A stretch of DNA of 7,818 nt, taken from assembly GCA_934317185.1 (NCBI GenBank), contig CAKREJ010000078.1:1-7818 (forward strand), given 5' to 3'. Below are positions 1 to 5,433 of the stretch, piece by piece. The notes beneath the pieces are model-generated. The model was given only the letters and a program-made list of their open reading frames with translations. It did no database searches and had not been told where the DNA came from. This DNA comes from an uncultured Anaerobutyricum sp. (GTDB taxonomy: Bacteria > Bacillota > Clostridia > Lachnospirales > Lachnospiraceae). Position 1 is the stretch's first letter. Each line of letters begins with the position of its first letter. Made by a program: the position numbers and the translations under genes.

Positions 1-95
1 TAATCGATAATCTATCAAAACAGCCAATTCGTTCCGTCTTCTCCCCCACTTCCTTCCATACTATTTAATTCTCATCTTCAGTTTAGCAACAGACA

Positions 96-221
96 GAACC
101 GTGCGAAATAAAAAATCCTTATTTGTGGCCTCGGAGCAAGTATTGGATGCGAGCTTGTAAGCGAGCATTCAACACGCCGCGACTAAAGTCACAAATAAGG
201 ATTCTTTTATTTCCGCGGTTC
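96..221. repeat. Large structured palindrome, possible bidirectional terminator
   Basis: The core arms at 114-127 and 190-203 are perfect reverse complements over 14 bp. They extend outward, with one bulged base, through an A-rich left flank and T-rich right flank to GAACCG (96-101) paired with CGGTTC (216-221). The 62-nt loop is itself structured: 141-150 pairs with 165-174 (one G-T wobble, one A-C mismatch), then GA faces GA, then a GCT/AGC stem with a TGTA loop. A-rich before and T-rich after the stem would suit a terminator in both directions, but the big structured loop is unusual for one. The core sequence recurs in the palindrome at 3337-3420. Confidence 0.7.
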
Positions 222-255
222 GTCCGTTCTTAATAGATTAAATAGTAAATCACAA

Positions 256-286
256 TTACAAATTTAGTTTTTCCTTTTGATATTAT
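256..286 (+). promoter_or_regulatory. Probable promoter of the accessory cluster
   Basis: TATTAT at 281-286 matches five of six bases of the sigma-A -10 consensus and is preceded by TG one base upstream (278-279), giving an extended -10. The -35 is poor (TTACAA at 256-261, 19-bp spacing), which an extended -10 can tolerate. It lies about 40 bases upstream of the first small gene. No other promoter-like sequence in 222-327 is better. Confidence 0.35.
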
Positions 287-327
287 ACAACTACAAACAA
301 GAGCGAAACAAAAGGAGGATATATAAG

Positions 328-543
328 ATGAAAATTAAAGTATTACACCAAGGCGATAAGGTTTTAAATGTTACATCTGAGTTTATCGTTATAAAGCGAG
401 TGAATGGAGAAGTCGATATCATGCCAATCATTGTCACAGACATGGGGTTACAGGTGGAAATGAATAACGTTGTGACAATAGGATATGGTGACAATGTTAT
501 TGAAACTGAAACAGAAGAAGGAATAAAAATTATTAGTTTTTAA
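328..543 (+). CDS. 71-aa beta-rich hypothetical protein
   Basis: I do not recognise the family. The start at 328 is chosen because GGAGG (314-318) lies nine bases upstream; a longer reading from a TTG at 277 would run through this ribosome binding site and is unlikely. The 71 residues alternate hydrophobic and polar side chains (for example FIVIKRV, VVTIGY, GIKIISF), suggesting a small all-beta fold, and the C-terminal half is acidic. There is no signal peptide or membrane helix, so it is probably cytosolic. Its stop codon overlaps the ribosome binding site of the next gene (12-base gap), so the two are likely co-translated as the head of the accessory cluster. The ribosome-binding region is nearly identical to that of the HNH gene downstream. 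Confidence 0.75.
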   Translation: MKIKVLHQGDKVLNVTSEFIVIKRVNGEVDIMPIIVTDMGLQVEMNNVVTIGYGDNVIETETEEGIKIISF

Positions 544-555
544 AGGAGAAAAGGT

Positions 556-780
556 ATGGCTGGAAAAAAGAACAATGGAGTAGTTGCAGTTATTTCTGAT
601 TTAACAAATGAACAGGCAGCACAGTTAACGAAAGAAATTATAAAAGCAAAAAGAAAGGTTGCACCGAAAGGAAGAGGAATGATTAGTTCAGGAATGAAAG
701 AAAATCTGGGATTGCTTATCAATAAGGGTAGAGAACGTTTATTGGAACAGTCAGCATCAGAGAGAAAAAGAAAAAAGTAA
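556..780 (+). CDS. 74-aa highly basic hypothetical protein
   Basis: Family not recognised. AAGGAG (543-548) sits seven bases before the ATG and overlaps the stop codon of the preceding gene, indicating translational coupling. The protein has about 18 Lys/Arg against 7 Asp/Glu, with a hydrophobic N-terminal strand (GVVAVI), a predicted helix with the KEIIKAKRK stretch in the middle, a Pro/Gly-rich turn and a lysine/arginine-rich tail (SERKRKK). The charge would suit binding to nucleic acid, ribosomes or acidic phospholipid, but this is inference from composition only. There is no signal peptide. It is encoded in the accessory cluster upstream of an HNH protein and a GTPase. Confidence 0.7.
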   Translation: MAGKKNNGVVAVISDLTNEQAAQLTKEIIKAKRKVAPKGRGMISSGMKENLGLLINKGRERLLEQSASERKRKK

Positions 781-828
781 TCGCTAAGAGAAGGAATAGG
801 TTTTGTAAGGTACAAAAAGGGCAATAAG

Positions 829-864
829 ATGAAAAAAGTATTAAATAAATGGAGGAAAAGATGA
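829..864 (+). CDS. Possible 11-residue leader peptide
   Basis: An 11-codon frame (MKKVLNKWRKR) begins at an ATG preceded by AAAAGGG, a modest ribosome binding site. Its TGA stop (862-864) overlaps the ATG at 861-863 in the ATGA arrangement typical of translational coupling. It could set translation of the downstream 56-residue protein. It is basic and shows no attenuator-type codon runs. Chance occurrence is quite possible for so short a frame. Confidence 0.25.
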   Translation: MKKVLNKWRKR

Positions 865-1031
865 TGAGAGTAATAAATACAAAAAAAATTAGCTGGGAAT
901 TGGTTTTTAAATTTATTTTGATGCTTATTGAAGTTTTAGGTAAATCAGAAGATCAGGCTATTTTGCAGGCAGCGTCAAAGTTTGGAATAGATAGAACTAT
1001 AGTTAAACGGGAATTTGCTAAAAGAAGATAA
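861..1031 (+). CDS. 56-aa protein with helix-turn-helix-like C-terminus
   Basis: Family not recognised. GGAGG (851-855) selects the ATG at 861 or the adjacent one at 864 (spacing five or eight bases); an ATG at 849 in the same frame is unlikely because the ribosome binding site would lie inside the gene. Residues about 9-25 are hydrophobic (WELVFKFILMLIEVL) and look like an amphipathic or partly buried helix. Residues about 29-56 read as two helices around a glycine turn (AASKFGIDRTIVKREF), resembling the helix-turn-helix seen in small DNA-binding or recombinase-type domains. This suggests a DNA-binding accessory or regulatory protein, but the motif call is by eye only. It lies 50 bases upstream of the HNH gene on the same strand. 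Confidence 0.6.
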   Translation: MMRVINTKKISWELVFKFILMLIEVLGKSEDQAILQAASKFGIDRTIVKREFAKRR

Positions 1032-1081
1032 GAGAAAAATGGTATTTAAATAAAATCCAAACAAAAAGGAGGATATACAAG

Positions 1082-1300
1082 ATGAAAAAGAGAGGTTACG
1101 AGCATTGCAAAGCTCAAAAAAAAGCAAAAGAGCGGGATGGATATGTTTGTCAGATTTGTGGATCCTCTGAGAATGTAGAAGGACATCATTTGCTGGATTA
1201 TCAATACGGAGGTTCATTTAAATTAGATAACATAGTTACACTGTGTAGGAAATGCCATAAAAAGGTGCATAAAGGTGAAATTGATTTAATCAAGTTTTAG
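1082..1300 (+). CDS. Small stand-alone HNH endonuclease-like protein
   Basis: A 72-residue protein that is essentially one HNH (McrA-like beta-beta-alpha-metal) domain. Two zinc-knuckle cysteine pairs are visible at C23/C26 and C55/C58. The catalytic core is present: H35-H36 in the strand after the first pair, N50 in the LDNIVTLC stretch, and H59/H63 in the final CHKKVH helix. HNH domains use a divalent metal to nick or cut DNA; in this family partners or fused domains usually give specificity, and none is fused here. Ribosome binding is strong (GGAGG, nine bases before the ATG). Short free HNH proteins are common in prophages and conjugative elements, supporting a mobile origin for the cluster. 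The target is unknown; it might instead act as a DNA-binding or accessory nuclease for the neighbours. Confidence 0.88.
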   Translation: MKKRGYEHCKAQKKAKERDGYVCQICGSSENVEGHHLLDYQYGGSFKLDNIVTLCRKCHKKVHKGEIDLIKF

Positions 1301-1309
1301 GAGGTAATT

Positions 1310-1378
1310 ATGAATTTGTTAGCAAAAATTTTGGAGTCAGCATTTAGTCTTACAATAATTATTCTTAAAAAGAAATGA
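1310..1378 (+). CDS. 22-aa hydrophobic/basic micro-protein
   Basis: Immediately after the HNH stop codon, GGAGG (1300-1304) precedes an ATG by five bases, as strong as any ribosome binding site in the window, and opens a 22-codon frame ending in TGA at 1376-1378. The peptide starts MNLLAKILESAF, continues with a hydrophobic run (LTIIIL) and ends in three lysines. This resembles a very short membrane peptide or an amphipathic membrane-active peptide. Its first base lies nine bases after the HNH gene, so the two are probably co-translated, and the GTPase gene follows after 83 bases. It could be a small membrane partner of the GTPase or a toxin-like peptide; neither is shown by sequence alone. 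Confidence 0.55.
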   Translation: MNLLAKILESAFSLTIIILKKK

Positions 1379-1461
1379 TAAAAAGTTGAAGAATAAGTGT
1401 CAAATCAATAAGACAAGTGATATGTAAATAAATATTTAAGTTAATTAAGGAGAAATAGATT

Positions 1462-2385
1462 ATGAAAACAATGGATAGAGTGTTGGTAAAAGATAGAAAT
1501 GAAGAGATGGGGTTTTATGAACAGCTTGAAAGTCAAGGAATTCATATTTCAGAGAGTCAGAGAAGTCGGATTAATTCTCGATTGTCTGAAGTTTTGAACT
1601 ATGAACCGACAGTAGGAATCTTTGGAAAAACAGGAGCAGGTAAATCAAGTCTTTGTAATGCACTGTTCGGCAAAGACATCTGTAAAATCAGTGATGTTGA
1701 GGCGTGTACCCGAGAAAAGCAGGAAATTTTATTAAACATGGACGGAAATGGAATTAAGCTGTGGGATGTTCCTGGTATAGGAGAAAATGAAGAGAGAGAC
1801 AAAGAGTATGCAAAATTATATGGGGAGCTCATTCCTCAAATGGATTTGGTATTGTGGATTGTAAAAGCAGATGATAGAGCTCTGGCATCAGATGAGAAGT
1901 TTTATAAAAATATTGTCAAAAAATATGTAGATGAAGGAAAACCATTTTTTATTGTATTAAATCAAATTGATAAAGTTGAGCCATTTAGAAAATGGGATGA
2001 AGAAGGTCATAGACCAGGAATAGAACAATTTCAAAATATTCACCGTAAAATAAATGATGTTGCCAGAGCATTTGATGTCGCACCATCAAAGGTTATTCCA
2101 ATTTCTGCAAATGAAAAATATAACCTTACTGTTTTGGTAGATGAATTTGTCAGAGCGTTACCCAATGAAAAGAAAGTGTCTTTTTTTAATGCAGTAACAG
2201 AAGAACATCAGTCGCAGGAAACGGAAAAAGAAGTACACAGGTCTTTGATTGATGTTGTCTTGGGAGTTGCTTCAGTCATAGTTGGTTTTGCGAAGGATAT
2301 TATTATAGAAAAAATAAAAAATCCTGTACCTGCTCCAGTACCATTAAGTTTGATGGGAAGGGTAAAAAGATTCTTTTTCGGATAA
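1462..2385 (+). CDS. YeeP/YfjP-type P-loop GTPase
   Basis: A 307-residue TRAFAC-class GTPase, of the kind annotated in Escherichia coli prophages as YeeP, YfjP and YkfA. All five nucleotide motifs are visible: G1 GKTGAGKS (55-62), a candidate G2 threonine T83, G3 DVPG (102-105), G4 NQID (167-170, a variant of NKxD) and G5 SAN (215-217). Residues about 1-46 form a charged helical lead-in. After the G domain comes an acidic linker (about 245-260), then a hydrophobic, glycine-containing segment (about 262-283), a proline-rich stretch (PVPAPVP) and a basic/aromatic end (RVKRFFFG). The C-terminal part may bind membrane, as in immunity-related or dynamin-like GTPases; that is inference. The start is supported by AAGGAG (1447-1452) nine bases upstream. 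Such genes are frequent cargo of prophages and integrative elements, with poorly understood function. Confidence 0.88.
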   Translation: MKTMDRVLVKDRNEEMGFYEQLESQGIHISESQRSRINSRLSEVLNYEPTVGIFGKTGAGKSSLCNALFGKDICKISDVEACTREKQEILLNMDGNGIKLWDVPGIGENEERDKEYAKLYGELIPQMDLVLWIVKADDRALASDEKFYKNIVKKYVDEGKPFFIVLNQIDKVEPFRKWDEEGHRPGIEQFQNIHRKINDVARAFDVAPSKVIPISANEKYNLTVLVDEFVRALPNEKKVSFFNAVTEEHQSQETEKEVHRSLIDVVLGVASVIVGFAKDIIIEKIKNPVPAPVPLSLMGRVKRFFFG

Positions 2386-2394
2386 TTATTTTTA

Positions 2395-2421
2395 TGGCAT
2401 GGACAACTTCTGTCCATGCCA
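2395..2421. repeat. Perfect 11-bp stem-loop after the GTPase gene
   Basis: TGGCATGGACA (2395-2405) and TGTCCATGCCA (2411-2421) are perfect inverted copies around a five-base loop (ACTTC). It starts ten bases after the GTPase stop codon. No T-run follows on either strand, so it is not a canonical Rho-independent terminator; it could protect the 3' end of the upstream message, or act as an operator, because a consensus -10 element lies just to its right. Confidence 0.75.
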
Positions 2422-2432
2422 ATCCGTATAAT
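2400..2432 (+). promoter_or_regulatory. Candidate internal promoter for the two membrane-protein genes
   Basis: TATAAT at 2427-2432 is a full -10 consensus match. The best -35-like hexamer is TGGACA (2400-2405, five of six), but the 21-bp spacing is too long for a typical sigma-A promoter, and it lies inside the stem-loop. At the usual 17-bp spacing nothing matches. If real, transcription would begin about 37 bases before the 65-aa membrane protein gene. Confidence 0.3.
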
Positions 2433-2475
2433 AAAGTTAATAAAACAATCACACATCACATAGGAGGAGAAAATT

Positions 2476-2673
2476 ATGGGAGAAATATTTGGTGCGATTT
2501 TTTTAATTTCTTATTTTGCACTTGGTTACTGGTCAGTAGGACAGACCATATACGCTAACAAGATACTCATCGGAAGAATCGGAGATATGTGGATTCGCCA
2601 ATTTTTGATAGGTGCAATGTTCGGTTGGATTTTAATACCGGTAGCCTTGATTAAGCGTTGGCTTTTCAGATGA
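2476..2673 (+). CDS. 65-aa two-helix membrane protein
   Basis: Family not recognised. GGAGG (2463-2467) precedes the ATG at a normal distance. The 65 residues contain two hydrophobic segments, roughly 3-21 and 41-60, joined by a short polar loop with a basic patch (GRIGDMWIRQ) and ending in KRWLFR. This predicts a small integral membrane protein made of two helices. It follows the GTPase gene and the 2395-2421 stem-loop by about 50 bases, and the 202-aa protein gene starts 28 bases after it, so the last two genes are probably one transcript. It could be a subunit or membrane anchor for its neighbours; there is no sequence signature for a transporter, holin or toxin that I can name. Confidence 0.75.
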   Translation: MGEIFGAIFLISYFALGYWSVGQTIYANKILIGRIGDMWIRQFLIGAMFGWILIPVALIKRWLFR

Positions 2674-2701
2674 TTAGTTTAAATAATGGGAGGGAATAAA
2701 A

Positions 2702-3310
2702 ATGGCAAAAAAAGAGCAGAAAAATAAAGGTTTACTGGAATCTGTTCACGACGGCTACATAAAGGGAAACATCGGAGGGGAAGAAGATACTTCACAGGCA
2801 AGAATCGTTACTTCACCGGAACCATTACCAGATGAAATAAAGAAATTCCGTAAATTATATATTCTGGTTCCACTTAGTCTGGTAATTGGACTTGTGAAAG
2901 GGGATTTCACAGGATGGCTGGCAATTGCTGCATTCATCTTGCTGTGTCTTGTATGCCTGATCGATGGATACGCAGATCATAAAGTAAGACGGCTTCGCAG
3001 AATGAAGTTCAAACTTCCTATAGGAGTTACATCCGATGAATTCTTCAACAAAATGCAGCCAATATTTATCTCAAAATATAACTGGTCTGTTGAACGAGGC
3101 GATAATGGAGAATTAACGGTACTCGATAAAAAATATAAATACGATGTTAATCTTGAAGAAGACGGAACATTTGTTATTTGGTGGAGAATGTCAGTGGCAA
3201 AGGCATTTTTGTCCACAAGACATTATCCTATTTACAAAAATGCAATCGCAGCAATGGGAATTATCGCTTATGAAGTACAGCAGGTATTTTTACATACAAC
3301 AGATAGGTAA
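2702..3310 (+). CDS. 202-aa membrane-anchored hypothetical protein
   Basis: Family not recognised. The start at 2702 has a purine-rich site, GGGAGGG, about eight bases upstream. Residues 1-48 are polar (lysine-rich, then acidic), followed by two closely spaced membrane segments at about 51-66 and 70-88 forming a tight hairpin. The basic run KVRRLRR (94-100) after the second helix places both ends in the cytoplasm by the positive-inside rule. Residues about 101-202 form a mixed alpha/beta domain with strands such as GELTVLDKKYKYDV and TFVIWW. Base use is slightly richer in GC than in the small genes at the start of the cluster. It is the last gene before the convergent-gene palindrome. A cytoplasmic domain held at the membrane would be well placed to meet the GTPase, but that is inference. 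Confidence 0.75.
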   Translation: MAKKEQKNKGLLESVHDGYIKGNIGGEEDTSQARIVTSPEPLPDEIKKFRKLYILVPLSLVIGLVKGDFTGWLAIAAFILLCLVCLIDGYADHKVRRLRRMKFKLPIGVTSDEFFNKMQPIFISKYNWSVERGDNGELTVLDKKYKYDVNLEEDGTFVIWWRMSVAKAFLSTRHYPIYKNAIAAMGIIAYEVQQVFLHTTDR

Positions 3311-3336
3311 TGAGAATTTACTTCGATAGTTGTAGT

Positions 3337-3420
3337 CAAAAGAAATCAAATCCCCCTTATTTGTGGACTTTTAATACTTTATGATTAAAGTCGCAAATAA
3401 GGGGGATTTGATTTCTTTTG
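3337..3420. terminator. Bidirectional terminator between convergent genes
   Basis: The arms 3337-3363 and 3394-3420 are perfect reverse complements over 27 bp. The stem continues, with a small asymmetric bulge, through GACTTT (3366-3371) paired with AAAGTC (3387-3392) and on to an eight-base loop (ACTTTATG, 3376-3383). The stem has a CCCCC/GGGGG block, with A-rich sequence before it and T-rich sequence after it on both strands. It sits 26 bases after the 202-aa gene (+) and 28 bases after the stop of the 551-aa gene (-), exactly where one element could end both transcripts. It shares core sequence with the 96-221 palindrome. Confidence 0.82.
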
Positions 3421-3448
3421 TTGTTTATTCTGTTCGGAGGATAAGAAG

Positions 3449-5104
3449 TTACTTTTCGATTTTACTTACCGTAGCAGGATTTCCTTCGCTATATTCTATA
3501 GTAACTTTGTCTCCCTTTTCTAACAGTATCGCATCTAAATGTTTAGATATGTCTACGTCATAAATAGTATCAGATTCATTTAGAACGATATAATAATGGG
3601 AGGTTCCGTCAATAACGGCCTGAGCCACTTTTTTAATGGTTCCGGTTACTGTTTTGGTAGCTGTTGGGGTATCTTTTTCGTCTGGACTGATACCGTTTGA
3701 CTGAATGAGAGAGCGGTAGGAGCTTTCGCAGTCATTTACAGTATCACCGGTTGCTACAAGCTGGTAATTGTGTACATTTACCATGGCATATTTTTTGACG
3801 AGGCCGGAGGCATCTTTTAATGCCATAAAATAAGTCGGTTCTTCGTCAATATTTAAAAGGAGCGGGAAGGTTGCCTTATAGCCTAAGTTCTGTACTTTTC
3901 CTTCTGCGGAAGTCATAGCGGAATCTTCGATAGCTCCCTCAATTTCATAATATTTTGTTTCCATAGTACGCTGGTTCATGAGAACGAAACCAACGTTTGA
4001 CTGGTCGCTTGTGATAGAAGTAACACCGGTATATACCCAAACATCATCGTTAATGGCAAGGTAATTGTAACCGTTTGTAGTTGTTAAGCAATCCTTTTGA
4101 CCGAGAATGCTGTTAATAAAGCCGTGTTTTAAGGTTCCATAATATTGATAAAGGTTTACAAGTAAATCGGCGGAGTAGACACGATCCACCCATTTAGGAG
4201 TGTCCTCTACTTTATAATCTTTACATTCACCGGTAATTGCATTACATAATACGACATGTCCGACGGTCTGACCACCAAAAAGACCGATGTTGTACTTTTT
4301 GACGCTGCACACCCAGTAAGGAGTACCGTCTTCGTTGATTTCAAAGTTTATGTCATCAAACATATAGGTCGGATATTTAAAACGGAGATGACGGTAAAGG
4401 TAGCGGCCAAAATGATCGTATGGAGTGTATTTCATACCTTCTTTCAGGCGGACAAGCTCGGTCTGCTGCGTTGCCATGTCAATTTTAATGTAGGCAGGAA
4501 TCCCTGCTTTTTTGTTCGTAAACCATTTGATAAGATCGGCATAGCGAAGCGGTGTGACACGAACCGGATTATTTTTGTAGTTGATCTGGCTGTATTCATC
4601 TGCGACTTCAAACTGGGAGGCAAGATCGACAAGGCTTCCCATCTTACGGGCACCGAGAATCTCTGCGGAAGATTTGTCAAGCAGTGGAATCTGGTCGTAA
4701 GAAATCTGGTCGATATCTTTTGTAAACTTACTCTTTTCTACCTTCATGAGCTTCTGATATTTGGAAGCATTAATAATAGGAGAAGATAAAAGTGTGCCAA
4801 CAAAGTAGGCGGCAGCAACAATAACGATAAGGGCAGCTAAAAGTTTAAAAGTCTTTGTCTTATAGTTGCCACTGAAATTTACAGGGTGTCTGCGATCCCC
4901 TGTAAAAGTTGTCTTTGGAAGTGCGTACAGTGCGAATGCAATGACAAGAATAAACAGGACAAACTTCCAAAGCTCCGGATTGTGAATGTTTATTGCAGGA
5001 AGAGCAATGTAGTAGTAAATTGCTGCGAGAATGAGAACAGCTATGATGAGAGCCGCAATCCATTTTTTTCCTGTGAAATGTTGTTTTTGTTTCTTGTGTT
5101 TCAT
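3449..5104 (-). CDS. 551-aa membrane-anchored protein of unknown function
   Basis: Family not recognised with confidence. A basic N-terminus is followed by three hydrophobic segments at about 15-36, 45-62 and 87-107. The lysine/arginine-rich loop between the second and third (63-86) predicts that the N-terminus is inside and that residues about 108-551 face the cell surface. That large region has many aromatic residues and short beta-type stretches (for example YWVCSVKKY, VWVYTGVTSI), and its last ~67 residues (from about TVTGTIKKV) look like a separate small beta-barrel-like domain. No catalytic motif, sortase signal or lipobox is visible. The start is supported by AAGGAG (plus-strand 5110-5115) five bases upstream. 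It is transcribed divergently from the fatty-acid operon and ends at the 3337-3420 terminator. An envelope role is plausible but unproven. Confidence 0.85.
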   Translation of the reverse strand: MKHKKQKQHFTGKKWIAALIIAVLILAAIYYYIALPAINIHNPELWKFVLFILVIAFALYALPKTTFTGDRRHPVNFSGNYKTKTFKLLAALIVIVAAAYFVGTLLSSPIINASKYQKLMKVEKSKFTKDIDQISYDQIPLLDKSSAEILGARKMGSLVDLASQFEVADEYSQINYKNNPVRVTPLRYADLIKWFTNKKAGIPAYIKIDMATQQTELVRLKEGMKYTPYDHFGRYLYRHLRFKYPTYMFDDINFEINEDGTPYWVCSVKKYNIGLFGGQTVGHVVLCNAITGECKDYKVEDTPKWVDRVYSADLLVNLYQYYGTLKHGFINSILGQKDCLTTTNGYNYLAINDDVWVYTGVTSITSDQSNVGFVLMNQRTMETKYYEIEGAIEDSAMTSAEGKVQNLGYKATFPLLLNIDEEPTYFMALKDASGLVKKYAMVNVHNYQLVATGDTVNDCESSYRSLIQSNGISPDEKDTPTATKTVTGTIKKVAQAVIDGTSHYYIVLNESDTIYDVDISKHLDAILLEKGDKVTIEYSEGNPATVSKIEK

Positions 5105-5177
5105 AGAAACTCCTTTCCTGGTACAACGATATAGTGCTAAACAATGACAGTATATTCAAATTGTACGAGAGTATAAA

Positions 5178-5243
5178 TTAACAGCAGTTAAAAGTTCGCT
5201 GTTTTAACAGAGTATAGCATATAGAGGGAAATAAGGGAACAGC
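5178..5243. repeat. Cluster of AACAGC/GCTGTT half-sites
   Basis: TTAACAG occurs at 5178-5184 and again at 5204-5210. The first copy extends to AACAGC (5180-5185), which is inverted at GCTGTT (5198-5203), and a further AACAGC is at 5238-5243. CTGTT-TT-AACAG (5199-5210) is itself a short palindrome. The sites surround the candidate - strand -10 elements, so they may bind a regulator of the 551-aa gene. No known regulator consensus is matched. Confidence 0.4.
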
Positions 5244-5396
5244 TATTTGTCTTTGTTCTTGTATCGCTTTCGCAGATTGCTATGTCGGTTTATTTTAGTC
5301 GAGAAGACTCTTTATTTTATGATTGAAGAATGAGAATAAGTCTCATGTGTAGATAGCTTGAAAGATAGAAAATGAAAAAAATGTATTAAAAAAGAC

Positions 5397-5424
5397 TTGA
5401 CTTCTCAAAAAGTTGTGGTATATT
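5397..5424 (+). promoter_or_regulatory. Promoter of the fab operon
   Basis: TTGACT (5397-5402, five of six) and TATATT (5419-5424, five of six) are separated by 16 bp, and TG at 5416-5417 gives an extended -10. This is the best sigma-A-type promoter in the window. Transcription would start near 5431, giving a leader of about 220 nt before fabH. Confidence 0.75.
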
Positions 5425-5433
5425 GTAACTGAT

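Larger units (their letters stand above)
1..327. other. Gene-free left edge: palindrome plus promoter region
   Basis: No coding region is supportable here. Positions 1-95 are pyrimidine-rich on the + strand and contain no reading frame with a start codon and ribosome binding site on either strand; the longest start-bearing frame seen on the - strand there is about 14 codons and has no Shine-Dalgarno sequence. Positions 96-221 form a large palindrome (separate entry). Positions 222-327 are AT-rich and carry a likely promoter and the ribosome binding site of the first small gene. The gene that would flank this region to the left is outside the window. Confidence 0.6.

Noticed and set aside
277..327. 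N-terminal extension of the 71-aa protein from a TTG codon
   Set aside because: The extension would span a strong GGAGG ribosome binding site placed nine bases from the ATG at 328 and would overlap the probable promoter -10.
2395..2421. Rho-independent terminator after the GTPase
   Set aside because: The stem is perfect but no T-tract follows it on either strand.
3144..3329. 61-codon + strand frame overlapping the end of the 202-aa gene
   Set aside because: It is out of frame, has no good ribosome binding site and overlaps a longer, better supported gene.
96..3420. CRISPR array or transposon terminal repeats
   Set aside because: Only two copies of the palindromic core exist, with no regular spacers, and no transposase is encoded between them; target-site duplications were not found by eye.
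4256..4789. 177-codon open frame on the + strand inside the 551-aa gene
   Set aside because: It is antisense to a well-supported gene with a good ribosome binding site and membrane helices; the frame has no clear Shine-Dalgarno and its product looks like an antisense reading.
5283..5327. 14-codon frame in the divergent intergenic region
   Set aside because: No ribosome binding site precedes it and its composition looks random.
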